DNA from: Scleroderma bovista
Taxonomy: Eukaryota; Basidiomycota; Agaricomycetes; Boletales; Sclerodermataceae
DNA: 43,274 nt
Assembly (NCBI GenBank): GCA_037178675.1
Contig: JAYMGJ010000706.1
Coordinates: 1-43,274, forward strand
Direction of reading: 5' to 3'
The notes beneath the pieces were generated by a model. The model was given only the letters and a program-made list of their open reading frames with translations, had not been told where the DNA came from and did not search any database. A program made the translations under genes and the position numbers. Positions 32,084 through 42,164 of this stretch are shown piece by piece. Every line of letters begins with the position of its first letter. Positions within the stretch are counted from its first letter, which is position 1.

Positions 32084-32945
32084 TAATGCAGGTATAAGCT
32101 CAGTGTACTGGTAAGTCACTTTATTAAAGTAATACCTAATGCAGGTATAAGCTGCAGTAAGTTAGTAAGTATCTGTTACGACCATGTCCAACTCCGGATC
32201 TTATCCGGTTACTCCGGTCGCATTGCAGCCCCATAGCTCAAACTCCGGTCGTCCTCAGTTACTCCGGTCACGGTCGCGCAGATAACCTTCCACTAACTAC
32301 GACCCTTGGTCTATACCCCATTCGCTCTTACTACACCTTGCCGTCTACCCTGCCTTGATGTGAGTTCTCCGTGAACTCGATATATCCTATACCTTGTAGC
32401 ATTTTCACCGGACCTGATTTATTTTACCCGGACCTGACTTTATTTTCACCGGACCTGACCTAGTCCTAACTCCGGTCATCCCTTGTCTGCTATTAGGTTG
32501 TTTACTTGTCACCGTATGTACTCGACCCTAGTTTCTACTTAGTATAAGTACCCTCTAGTTTACCTTGTAGACCTCAGTCTGAAATCAACATAAGTCACTA
32601 CTCCTGTTCTTGTCCATCTCCATCTCCTTCCCTTGACTGGAACCTATGCAAGGGGTCAACGCTCGTTGTCCTTAGTCGTTGAACCCAATCGGTCACCAAC
32701 TCCGGCCGGACTAATCTCTTGTCCAGCATCTGCCCTCTTCCTTCATCCGCTTTCGTCCGGACTTGACTGGACCCCCTACCGGAGTAGACCCGGACTTGAC
32801 AGTATCAGTGTAAGGGACAGTAAGACCTACTCACCTCAGTGTACTGGTAAGTCACTGAGGTGGCACTACGTCAGAGAATGGAAAATGTACTACCGTGATT
32901 ATGTAATGTGTAGGTACCATATACAGAACACTTATCTAGTCAACA
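32084..32945 (-). repeat. 5' LTR of copia A, interrupted by solo LTR C1
   Basis: LTR parts 32084-32173 and 32807-32945 join to 229 bp. Differences from the 3' LTR: A/G in TTARAGT, G/A in GTCRGAG, and TATGG/TACAG (two sites). Confidence 0.9.
32174..32801 (+). repeat. Solo LTR C1
   Basis: 628 bp, TGTTACGACC...CGGACTTGACA, flanked by GTATC at 32169-32173 and 32802-32806. Gypsy-like TG/CA ends and 5-bp duplication, no internal sequence. A 5'-truncated relative is C2 (39594-40015). Confidence 0.95.
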
Positions 32946-34037
32946 ATACAATCCACGCATTGTTCAAGGACTGGGTCTTTTGGATGGAGAGGGGATGGAA
33001 CGTCTTTGGTCTCGCTTCACCAAACTTATTGGCATTGAGCGTGCCTCTTCGGTATGTATGTTTCATTGTAATCACTAACACAGAACTTAAACTACTTGTT
33101 TTAGCATCAGCACTGGATCTGGTTGATTGACCATCATGCCGCTGCGATAGGACTGGAGATGCGAAGTGACCTCGGAGATTGGATTCAACGCTGGCTCAAA
33201 AAAGGAATTGCCAATCAAGGTACAGAAGCACGGAACATTGTTGACGCGTGTGGGATTGAGGTTCTGGAGTTGCGGGAACAATGGTCCCATCAGCGTAGTG
33301 CACAGCTTTCCGTACGCACTCATAAGTTTCGGATGCTTCTTATTTTATTCAAGTTCCTTATTACCTTTCATCTTTAGACGCTCCAGCTCGCTTGAAAAAA
33401 GAACTGGACACTGTTCTCATGCTACAGGCGGACTTAGAATCCTCTAACAGCATGCTGCAAGCTGCATGCACCTTGATTGAGAAGGATGCTATGCAGGACA
33501 CCCTCGAGGCGCTTGGGAGCTTGGAATGCAGCCATGAGTGGCTCTTAAACAAGGTGGATTTACTGTACGCTTCGCTCAATATCCATGACAGGTCTGGAAC
33601 TCCATGGAGTTGGCCTGGAGTTTGTGTGAACCATCTTATTGGCGCACGATCTCAAGATCAACATTCGGAAGCGAGCAATTGGCAGCTTCTTCGAATGGGA
33701 CAAACTCAATCACACTGTAGGAGGGAAACAGAAAGCCTTGGGTGCGTGCATTCATTTTCCAATTTCTTACAATGGCCTAGCTTTTTTCTCTATGTAGGCA
33801 CGAAACTCCATCAACAAACCTGCAAAGCACCAGCCCGCTCTTATGTCCGCCATCCGCAAATTCAACTTGTACTGTGAATGTCTCGCTGAGCTGTATGACA
33901 TGTCATCCAGCATTCCTCTTCCTTCACTGCTTCCAACGAAGCTGGCTGAACTTTGGAATGATCAAACACTTCTAGAAGATGGTTTGGATCTCTCCTTCCA
34001 CTGGAGAAATCCCGTGATGGCTCGAAGACATTGACGT
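32946..34037 (+). pseudogene. KDZ transposase, middle piece
   Basis: Continues the KDZ gene across copia A. The first exon reads YNPRIVQGLGL, then DGEGMERLWSRFTKLIGIER, which holds the conserved Glu block. An intron lies at 33052-33104. The next exon has IWLIDHHAAAIGLEMR and SDLGDWIQRWLKKGI. After an intron of about 66 nt (ends near 33378), a coiled-coil block DAPARLKKELDTVLMLQADL and ECSHEWLLNKVDLLYASLNI follows, with a further intron near 33741-33800. The last codons read SPSTGEIP, TGA (34015-34017), WLEDIDV; relatives usually have Arg at the stop, so CGA to TGA is likely. Solo LTR F is inserted in the following codons. Confidence 0.85.
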
Positions 34038-35192
34038 TGTAGAGACACACGTGTCTCTAGGTGCACATATACCAATCAGTATTCGCCCGAACTCGTCCGC
34101 GCTACTCAGCACAGCCACCCACACCCAACCCGCATGAGAGCTCTCCAATGCGCAGCTTGGTACACCTGGTAGGGTCCTGCGAAGGTCCCGCATGAGTAGC
34201 TATTCCCTATCTCTCCCTGCGAGCATCGCGATCACTCGGAATAGCTTCGGGTCCGTTTGGACTAGTCCGTGCTACTCAGCACAGCCACCCACACCCAACC
34301 CGCATGAGAGCTCTCCAATGCGCAGCTTGGTACACCCGATAGGGTCCTGTGAAGGTCCTGCATGCGTAGCTCATCCCTATCCCTTCCTGACTGTCTCAGT
34401 CACTTGGAATAGCATCAAGTTGCACTACTACATCGCATCGGGTCGCGTTGGGACACTCTCCTGCATAGGGTCTCATTCCGTAGAGTCACAACGCATCGGG
34501 TCGCATTGTGTTGGGTCGGGTCACTCTCTTGCATAGGGTCTCACTCTGTAGGGTCACATCGCATCGGGTCACGTCGCATCAGGTCACGTCGCATCGGGTC
34601 GCATCGCATCAGGTCATGCGGCATAGGGTTGTGCTACATAGGGTTTGCTCTCCACTTCTCTTCCCGTTACTTTAGCATCCCTTGACAGCTGTCATTACGT
34701 TAGTGTTACGTTCCCTCTTAGCGCTGTCATCCTCTCTCCTTCTCTTCGGGTCGCTTGCACCTTTCCCCTGGATTAGGCTTCAGTATATAGCCCTGGCCCA
34801 CACAAAAATAAGAAGTTTCTTTTCCGCCCCCATCTGAGTGTCTAAGTGCGAGTCCTGTCATTTCCGGTGTTTCTCTGTCATTTCTCTTGTGTCCTGCCGC
34901 TCTCTCTTTGATTTCTGACGACCCTAGACGACCCTATTCGGTGCTCCGACGATTTCCAGTGGTTCCCACTATTCCCAGCTCTCCCTAGCGCGTGTTTACA
35001 CACACTAGGCAACCTCCCTACTCCCTGCGCATTTTTCGCTGCGCTCCTCACCCCTACTCTGCTCTCTCGACTCCCGGAACCTCCAAGCGCGCTCCTGCGC
35101 TCTATTCTCCTTAGCTCTCCTAGTCAAGCCAGATCAGGTCTCCTTGGGTGGACACCCTTTTTTTTGCGCCTTCAAGGGACTCACCCCCTACA
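34038..35192 (+). repeat. Solo LTR F
   Basis: 1155 bp from TGTAGAGACACACG to CACCCCCTACA (inverted TGTAG/CTACA ends), flanked by ACGT at 34034-34037 and 35193-35196. Removing it and one ACGT restores the KDZ reading WLEDIDVREGIRVVL. A TATA-like GTATATAGCC lies near 34782, followed by a long CT-rich leader. Orientation + is inferred from that promoter. Family unknown. Confidence 0.9.
34086..34640 (+). repeat. Tandem repeats inside LTR F
   Basis: A unit of about 175 bp (CTACTCAGCACAGCCACCCA... through CACTYGGAATAGC) occurs twice, at about 34086-34260 and 34261-34432. It is followed by a GGGTCGCATCGCATCGGGTC minisatellite from about 34438 to 34640. Confidence 0.85.
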
Positions 35193-36645
35193 ACGTGAGG
35201 GAAGGTATTAGAGTGGTTCTCAAAACTGATCGGTGTCTTGAAGAACAGCACTGTCTTGGCACCGAGGCTGACAACATGTGCCGGTGGTTCGGCCATGAGC
35301 TATGCGCCATTGAACTCGCAATGCGTCAGCCAGAAAGTAAGTCCAAGCACAATTTATCACTGTCTGCCACTAATGCTATTTAGATTCTATGTATTCTTTG
35401 GTTCTTCAGCAACATCACAAATCATTGATGAAGCTCCAGGAAAGGTGGCCAACTCCACTGGCCTCAGCCATCTGTTATGCAAGTCAGGCATGCACAGCTG
35501 TGACCATTGCCACTTCCCTCGCTGGTTCCCCCGCTCCACTCGAGTTTCAATGGCTCCCTCCGGTTCTTTCCGATATATCGGATGATGGATCACCGCTGGT
35601 GGATATTGATCCAGGAGACCATGTTTTGGATCCAGATCAAATCGCTTTGGCTGATATTCTTGAGGATACGGAAGCACCTTCCAGCACTAAGGATGACAGC
35701 CTGTGCAATGCTGCAGAAGAAGAAGAAGAGAAGAATACACATAGTGTAGATCTGATCTGGCGGCTCCTCTTCATAAGTTCCATTCAAATATACTATGTTT
35801 CGTGCCGTAACACCATTTCCCAGACTCTCAGTATTGATACGATCACCATCAACAGCAACACATTCACTATCTGCAACGTCTTCACAAGGCGCATCTGACA
35901 AGCCCAGGATGGATTCCCTCGTCTGACGTTCAAGGCAGACAATTATGAATGCCTTGCTTCCCCAACTGCTCGGCTCAATGACATTTGTATCAACAATTGT
36001 TCTGCCCTTCTTTATTCGCAATCTTTGTCCTTGAATACTGCACAATGCGCAATTCTGTCAACTCACGATCTCCCTTGTGTCTGATACCATGCTGACAACA
36101 ATGTTTTGTGGCGCAACGTTGTGTGGACTCACTACTGGGAAAAATGTGTATGGATACTACCCATCCATTGTCCGTCCCCAGTTGGACACTGGGTTGTCTG
36201 CATCATCAAATTCTCTTCAAAACAACTCCTTCTTTCTGACAGCCTTGCCGAGCAAAAGCCCTGGAAACGCGACATAAAGGTATTTTGATACTTCTCTCCA
36301 CTGTGCTTGCTGACTATTCACAGGATATCATTCAGCTTATTGCCCGCCTGTCTCTGATCGCCTCAAATAGGCTCAGGATACCTCAAAATGATTTGGGATG
36401 CTGGTCTGCACATCCAATCATAGTAAGTACAATAGCATTTACGTGAAAATGAACATTCAGTGAAGTCATTACCTGAGCTTGAACCTTTACAGTCAAATGG
36501 GTACGACTGCGGCCTCTGGGTCTTAGCTCAGATTGCAGCAGTGTTACACAGCTATGATATCACCAATCTGCGCAAGGGCGACATGCATGGATTCCGTCAC
36601 TATCTTCAATCCCTTATTCTTAGCATACCAGTACCAGACATGTAA
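35193..36645 (+). pseudogene. KDZ C-terminus with Ulp1-like cysteine protease
   Basis: Resumes with VREGIRVVLKTDRCLEEQHC and EADNMCRWFGHELCAIELAM, then SLMKLQERWPTPLASAI. An acidic linker (35560-35740) leads to a C48/Ulp1-type region as seen in Zisupton-like elements: FKADNYECLASPTARLNDIC, INNCSALLYSQ, then after frame changes WTHYWEKCVWILPIHC, GHWVVCIIKFSS (His, near 36187), LLLSDSLAEQKPW (Asp), and LQSNGYDCGLWVLAQ (Gln and Cys, near 36490-36520), ending at 36645. His, Asp, Gln and Cys of the protease are visible. Introns probably separate the blocks (about 35338-35384, 36278-36325, 36421-36460). In such elements the protease may act on SUMO-like conjugates; that is family knowledge, not shown here. 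Confidence 0.75.
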
Positions 36646-36753
36646 CTATGTTGAGTTGTTTTTGTATGGATTCCCACCTTGCTCCAATTCCAAGGCCTCA
36701 CGTACCATGACGTAGATGTCTCTAGCCTGCCATTGCAACCAGCACATCACCAT

Positions 36754-37491
36754 TCAATCTTTGTGGCCTCCTGACAAACAATCCTCGACCTTATCATAAA
36801 CATCAGACCACCTCACCAACCGCTCTGTTATAGTAGACACCAGTTCCGTGAGGATTGTCACATGGTCACCACTTTCCAGACGTCTCCTTCGCTGTGCCTT
36901 CGCTTCCTTTGCTAACCTTACACGTCGCCCAAGCATGACATCAAACAAGTTGCAAGTGAATTGTTCCTCTTGTGGTGATGAATCCGGCTCGGTGTCCATG
37001 TATGGAGGCTCCTCCTCCCATCTAGGGAGTTCCGATTCGTTGAGACCATCAGCACTTTGTGCGGCCTCTGAAAATAAGGGTGATGTAGGTAGAGGTGCGG
37101 TTGTGTGAGTGATAATAGCTGGTGATAGGGCTGGGACAAAGGAAAGAGCACTGGGATGGGTGGCGGGCATATGAATACTGTCTTTACTTAAGTGACATCC
37201 AGTCCACTTGCGATATGCATGGTGATTCTGAGCAGGCCGCAGCTGCTTTCCTCTGAAATATATTTCAGTTGATTGATAAACTTTGAATATATGATATGGA
37301 TTACTTGGTAGTGTTGAAGCAATACCTATATACATAGAGGAACTGCTACTCCAACTCACCTGTTGGGTGGAGTGCACAACCTGAGATGGTAGCGGTAGCT
37401 GGTCAAGAGCTGTTATATTATATAAGCGATGAACACCGTTTATATACAACAAATAGTGTGACACGTGACTGTGGCGTGTGACGTGTGACAT
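36754..37491 (-). CDS. Hypothetical protein, convergent with KDZ
   Basis: 245-aa open frame with no family I recognise. Its C-terminal part is the most protein-like: acidic ESELPRWEEEPPYMDTEPDS, then LFDVMLGRRVRLAKEAKAQR and a helical HVTILTELVSTITERLVRWS. The N-terminal third (His/Ser-rich) may be untranslated, so a later Met is possible. It is tail to tail with the KDZ gene 108 bp away and could be a second gene of that transposon. Confidence 0.45.
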   Translation of the reverse strand: MSHVTRHSHVSHYLLYINGVHRLYNITALDQLPLPSQVVHSTQQVSWSSSSSMYIGIASTLPSNPYHIFKVYQSTEIYFRGKQLRPAQNHHAYRKWTGCHLSKDSIHMPATHPSALSFVPALSPAIITHTTAPLPTSPLFSEAAQSADGLNESELPRWEEEPPYMDTEPDSSPQEEQFTCNLFDVMLGRRVRLAKEAKAQRRRRLESGDHVTILTELVSTITERLVRWSDVYDKVEDCLSGGHKD

Positions 37492-38292
37492 GTAACATCT
37501 ACTCTAAAGAGGACTATTACTAAGTCTACACTAATATGGGTTGCAGTGTTGTGCGCACTTCGTCGACGGTTTATGCTGGGTGCACGTGCAACTTCAACAG
37601 GTAGATGCATAGAGAGCCTTCTGTTTGCATATGGCTGCCTGTCTTTCATCAAGAGTAAAGTATTTAGGGGTGCACCCCATGTGAAGTAAAGGAAAGGACC
37701 AAGATGCAATATGAAACTTGGCTCAGATAGCGCTATCAACTGTATATTGACATAGGATATTGTGTGACACATGCTAATTTTGGTACCATTAGATGGGGGG
37801 GAGAGTAACAGAACATTTCGGAGCTCTCTGTCAATGAACACACTGTTGCTTGAGGCACCAGATTTGTTTTACTTTCAGTAGGAAGTGTATTCGAATTGTG
37901 ATTGGCTGTCATGGTGGAGCTACCCGGCAACAGACTTGTCAAACCCATTTCTGGCTCACTACAGGCCACTTTTTCCTGCTGACCACTTTGATGAGCTACG
38001 ATGACCACATTCATGCAGGCTTGGTCCAACCAACGACACAGAGTATTGTTGGTCCATAGGCAAGAAGTACGGCAAATGCACATACACCCACACCCAGAGG
38101 CTCTCGGCACCCTCTTCAACCTCCCAATTTGAACTTCGCCATCACCATCTTGGGTAATCCCCTCGGCTTGGGAGATCCATGTCACCTCAACTTCTTTGTA
38201 AGTTTTGGCCTACCTTTCTCTTCAGATCCATGTTCTGATCCTCGGCAGATCCCCGTTGATAGTCATCCTACATAAAAATGGCACCCCAGTGT
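37492..38292 (+). other. Probable gene remnant left of the hAT insertion
   Basis: No intact frame. On + short coherent stretches appear (MTTFMQAWSNQRHRVLLVHR; HIHPHPEALGTLFNL) and a possible intron at about 38203-38226. The reading then runs into TSD1 of the hAT element at 38285-38292 and resumes at 39324, so one transcription unit was probably cut by the hAT. Function unrecognised. Confidence 0.35.
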
Positions 38293-39315
38293 TAGTGAAA
38301 TGCATGGGTTAGGCTAACCCGTGTGGGTCATGGGTTGGGTACTCAGGGGTGCAGGTCGCGGGTCCTATATTTACCATATTGAGGCACCTGCGTACCCATA
38401 CATATATGTGGAAGTACCCGTAGTACTGAGCTGACTCAGCACACTCAAGATCAATTGGTAATTACTACTGTGCCAAGTAAGTCACCATTCGACTCCTCCC
38501 GCATGACCAAAGCTGCGTAGGCACGCTCTGGTGTATTGATGTGACACAGGTAAGTCGCTCTCTCACAACCTCTGCACCGGCACTGACACACTAACAACGC
38601 ACGACTCGGCCACACATGACACAATGACAATGACGTGATGCAGATCACGGCAAGTGCCATGGCGTCACGATGACGACGGCTAGCGAGAGCGACGATGGGA
38701 CGTGCGTGGCCAGTGCCACAACAACACGTCGACATCGTGGCCACCACCACGCAGCGATGACGAAGATGACAACAATGTGGCCACTGCCACCACGCAGCCA
38801 CGATGAAGGCGACGGCGACAACGATGTGGCCACCACCATGCATCGACAATGACAACGACAACAACGTGGCTACCACCACACAGTGATGGCGATGATGACA
38901 AAACATGTGTGGCCAGTGCCACGACAACACACCATCGACATTGTTGCCACCACCACAGAGCGATAGCAACAACAATGACCACAGCATGGTCACCACCATG
39001 CAGTGACGTCGACAACGGGACGTGCGTGGCTGGCCACCATCGCACAGCAACGACGTCGACGACGTGGCCACCACCAGGCAGCAACGGTGATGACGCAGAC
39101 ATGATGACAACAGCACGATGCAGTAGATACAAGTATAATATACATATTGTTTGTATTTAGTACATTTAAACAAACCTCGGACCAACCCAAGGGTATACCC
39201 GCAATGGGTGCATACCCATGCACCCGTGTATAGCACCCATGACAAAATGCACCCATGGGTCTGCGGGTGTGGGTCAGTTCTCTGACACCTGAGGGTTCAC
39301 CCATGCAGATCACTA
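38293..39315. mobile_element. Non-autonomous hAT element with GAC/CAC-rich core
   Basis: 1023 bp. 8-bp target duplication CCCAGTGT at 38285-38292 and 39316-39323. Terminal inverted repeats TAGTGAAATGCATGGGT and (right, inverted) TAGTGATCTGCATGGGT match at 15 of 17 positions. The TAGNG start and 8-bp duplication are the hAT signature. Subterminal regions are rich in ACCCATG/CATGGGT and GGGTGCGGGT words. The core (about 38650-39115) is a degenerate minisatellite of GATGACGA and GTGGCCACCACCA words. No transposase is encoded; long frames on either strand are low-complexity His/Val/Ser/Cys chains. Confidence 0.9.
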
Positions 39316-39323
39316 CCCAGTGT

Positions 39324-39593
39324 TGGTCACAATCTTTCTTCCCCGCTCACTAATTCGTGCGCAGCTAAAAAAAGTTATGGACACAGTTAGGACCATCTAT
39401 CCCACATCTCACTTTGTCTAATCTTTTTTTGTTCAGGAAAAAATGCATGGTTCCAACGAGCCAGAAAATAATCGCTCACTGCCTCTATTGACACGCGAGG
39501 ATACTGCTACAGGGTTTTCAGAGCTATCTGGAAGCACTCAAGATGATTTTGTTGTTGTCCAGGTCGGTGGTGGGCGCCACGAACCTGCCTTGA
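39324..39593 (+). other. Gene remnant between hAT and LTR C2
   Basis: Coherent + reading QLKKVMDTVRTIYPTSHF, probable intron ending GTTCAG at about 39436, then EKMHGSNEPENNRSLPLLTR and SELSGSTQDDFVVVQVGGGR. It stops at the start of LTR C2. Family not recognised. Confidence 0.4.
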
Positions 39594-40015
39594 TGTGAGT
39601 TCTCCGTGAACTCGATATATCCTATACCTTGTAGCATTTTCACCGGACCTGATTTATTTTACACGGACCTGACTTTATTTTCACTGGACCTGACCTAGTC
39701 CTAACTCTGGTCATCCCTTGTCCGCTATTAGGTTGTTTACTTGTCACCGTATGTACTCGACCCTAGTTCTACTTAGTATAAGTACCCTCTAGTTTACCTT
39801 GTACACCTCAGTCTGAAATCATCTAAGTTACTACTCCTGTCCCCTTGTCTGTCTCCGTCTCCATCTCCACCTGACCGGAACCTATGCAAGGGATCAACGC
39901 TCGTTGTCCTTGTTGTTGAATCCAATCGGTCGCAACTCCAGCCCGGGCTAACCTCTGCCCAAACCTCTGACCTCTGCCCTCGTCTGTTTTCATCCGGACT
40001 TGACCGGACTTGACA
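39594..40015 (+). repeat. LTR fragment C2, left end missing
   Basis: About 422 bp closely similar to 32350-32801 of C1, ending CCGGACTTGACA at 40015. The first 176 bp or so of the LTR are absent and no left target duplication is seen, so it is a truncated copy. Confidence 0.9.
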
Positions 40016-40797
40016 AAGTCGAGGAGAACTTCCCAAACCCCATCTCGTACAGGGTAAAAGTCAGTCAGGAAATGAGAGTGAACCATTCAACCTTCAGGCC
40101 CAGGTCTTCCCCAACAATCCATCCAGGGAGGCTCCGTCGTCTGCAAGGTTGCTGGCTGCCGAGGAAGGACGTCCACTCACAATTAAAGGCGACATTGGTG
40201 GCTCACAGGAAACCAGCTTACATTCAGCTCGCGGAACACACTCAAATATGGTCCGTGGTGCATCCAAGCCACGAAGGAGCCTATCTGGCTCATCCTTACC
40301 AGGCTCTGCGTCCTTTACCTCATCAAGAATCATCCATCCATCCATCTCAGCAACATGCGTTCATTGAGCGACTCGCCGGGCCAGAAGTGCCACAATGGCA
40401 GATGCCAGGTGTGCCCTATGCATATGGGCACGGAGGGTGGTACAATCACCCAGTGGCACCCTATCCCCCTCCTTATCCACCATCCAACCAACCACCCTAC
40501 CATGGACCTTATGTGGAGGGTGCTTCCTGTGTCCCACCAACCATGCTGCAGTTGCAGAACGATCATGCGGGACATCCGAATTACATCCCCCAGCATGCCG
40601 CTGTCACTCGCAGACCTGATTACTATTTTAGCAGTACCATTCCTGGAGGCTATGAAGAACCTCACGGCGACCCTCCCCCACTCAGACGAACTGGCACCCT
40701 CCCCAATGTTACCATGGCCAATATGGCCCCGCATGCGCTTCCACTGTCCTCTCATCCCAGTGACACTGCGATGGAGGTGTCTACTAGTGAATAACAG
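40016..40797 (+). pseudogene. Pro/His/Tyr-rich hypothetical protein, C-terminal part
   Basis: Frame starting KVEENFPNPISYRVKVSQEM next to LTR C2, stop at 40792-40794. Two frames alternate: between about 40100 and 40340 the frame with SARLLAAEEGRPLTIKGDIG looks more natural, after which the main frame gives YAYGHGGWYNHPVAPYPPPY and DPPPLRRTGTLPN. The C-terminus is low-complexity and disordered. It may be the 3' end of the unit disrupted by the hAT and C2. Function unknown. Confidence 0.4.
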
Positions 40798-41285
40798 TTT
40801 CGCTGAGGCTTCCACATCTGTCTGGGTGTCGATATCACTTCATCTTTGACCCGAATCTGCTTGCTACATATTTACTTTATGCTCTCAATGTCGTGCTTTT
40901 GTAGCTTTTGAGTATTGGTGTCTGACATTCATTGATTGTTCTCTATACCCCCAATACAAGTTGTCTTCGTGTGCAGTATACCATTGCGAGTGAACTGCGA
41001 CGTGGACGCATTGTAAAAATGTGCAGAACAGAAGAAAAAAAAAACATTAAAATACCCTCTAAAATACCTCAGTAATACACAGCTGCAAACATAAGAAAAA
41101 CATAAAAAGATTTTGTGCAACCTCTTAGGACAGATGGAAAACCCTCTGCGGACCCTCCGTGCAATGCCAGATAGACGGGACGGGAGGATGTACAACCCTC
41201 AACACACAATGCACGATGGATCAACAGGACCTCACAAGATGCTCAGCACACCTTCGCAACGTTGATCGGGCCTAATAAACTGCAA
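40798..41285. other. AT-rich spacer, right margin of the nest
   Basis: Nothing identifiable beyond an A-rich run at 41028-41110. The right end of the KDZ element or of another insertion in the carrier gene should lie here, but I see no terminal inverted repeat or target duplication. Confidence 0.4.
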
Positions 41286-41857
41286 TCAGGGGCTCTCGAC
41301 CATTTCTGGAATTGGCAGGAGCCTCCCCTGAAGACGGCATCTATTGGGTACATTATTAGGTACACAAAAAATATATCTAAAGGTCGTGGGAACGTGAAAA
41401 AACTGCTGCCAAGGGTGTGCTCGCGTAGCCGACTTGTCTGTGATGTGACTATGGAAGGCCATACGGACTCTGATTAGTTCTAATGGGTATGTGAAAGTGA
41501 CAGCTGTCATTCCTAAAAAGATGTGTAAGGTTGCGCTAGATGATTTTGCACACCGAGCTGCATACCTGCAAGCGATCCAGTCGCAAAACATCGTAGATTG
41601 GTCTCATAGTACTTGCCTGGTATCAAAATCTTTGAAAGATCACAATATTAGAAGCCGCGACCATCAACAAACCAACAGTCTTACCAATCGCCACTGGTCA
41701 TAAGCCATGAACTTTATGGCAGCATAGGGAAATATGCGCAGGAGAGTTGCTGAATGACCCTGAAAAAGCCTCCAACACCGTCTCTATAGATAGCGAGGCC
41801 AGCCAGGAATGCACCTGTCCACGATCCTTGGGAAGAGTGAGCCACGGAAGCGAGAAT
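41286..41857 (-). pseudogene. Mitochondrial solute carrier, middle fragment
   Basis: Minus-strand exons of a mitochondrial carrier: [13 protein letters not shown] (about 41780-41815), then in a shifted frame [20 protein letters not shown] and MAYDQWR (to about 41697), an intron, ETNLRCFATGSLAG (about 41563-41605), an intron of about 50 nt, then MTAVTFTYPLELIRVRMAFH. PLELIRVR is the signature Px[DE]xx[KR]x[RK] of the family. The shift at GVGGF/LFQGH suggests damage. The 5' end of the gene is replaced at 41858 by LTR fragment D2, and the next part of the protein is found at 399-700 on the same strand. The protein would be an inner-membrane transporter if intact. Confidence 0.75.
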
Positions 41858-42164
41858 GGATGAGCAACATACACGGAATGGAGGTCAGTGATAAGCGTAA
41901 CGGATCAAAAGGTTAACGGATCACAGCTATTAGTAATCGTTATCTAATCTAAAACGGGAACAAAGGGAACAGGAACAGAAACGGAACAGAGGCATACAAT
42001 AACCGGAGGCGTAGACGCGGAACTATATACTAAAAGGAGACGGAGCGTCAATTGTCGGAGCGGAGATGGATACGTAGCGTCGGAGGTGTGCGATTACGAT
42101 CGGACTTTAGTTTACAACAGACTAGAGGCCTTGCAGAGTCACGAGGCGTCACGCGGTCGTGACA
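41858..42164 (-). repeat. LTR fragment D2
   Basis: About 307 bp similar to 12574-12880 of D1, ending GGTCGTGACA at 42164. In element orientation (minus) it starts TGTCACGACCGCG and its 3' part is missing, where it abuts the carrier gene. Confidence 0.9.

Larger units (their letters stand above)
2841..32945 (-). mobile_element. Copia element A (Ty1/copia LTR retrotransposon) carrying nested insertions
   Basis: Minus-strand element bounded by ATACAA at 2835-2840 and 32946-32951. LTRs lie at 2841-3069 (3') and 32084-32945 (5', enlarged by solo LTR C1). Element order on the minus strand is gag (32021), zinc knuckle, protease, integrase, hinge, reverse transcriptase/RNase H (to 3071), which is the copia order. 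The hinge between integrase and RT is split by copia element B (4657-29277). Once C1 and its 5-bp duplication are subtracted, both LTRs are exactly 229 bp and differ at four positions, all transitions. The LTR starts TGTTGACTAG but its 3' end is ...TGCATTA rather than the usual CA. Coding parts are interrupted by frameshifts and a stop. Confidence 0.9.

Noticed and set aside
35590..36045. 151-codon minus frame opposite the KDZ/Ulp1 region
   Set aside because: The plus strand carries recognisable KDZ and Ulp1 motifs in the same interval; the minus frame is a shadow.
38451..39245. 264-codon minus frame rich in Cys, His, Ser and Val
   Set aside because: Lies wholly inside the hAT-like element's satellite core; composition artefact.
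700..41170. CCATCTGT (left) and ACAGATGG (right) as KDZ terminal inverted repeats
   Set aside because: Only eight bases, no matching target duplication, and no extension; likely chance.
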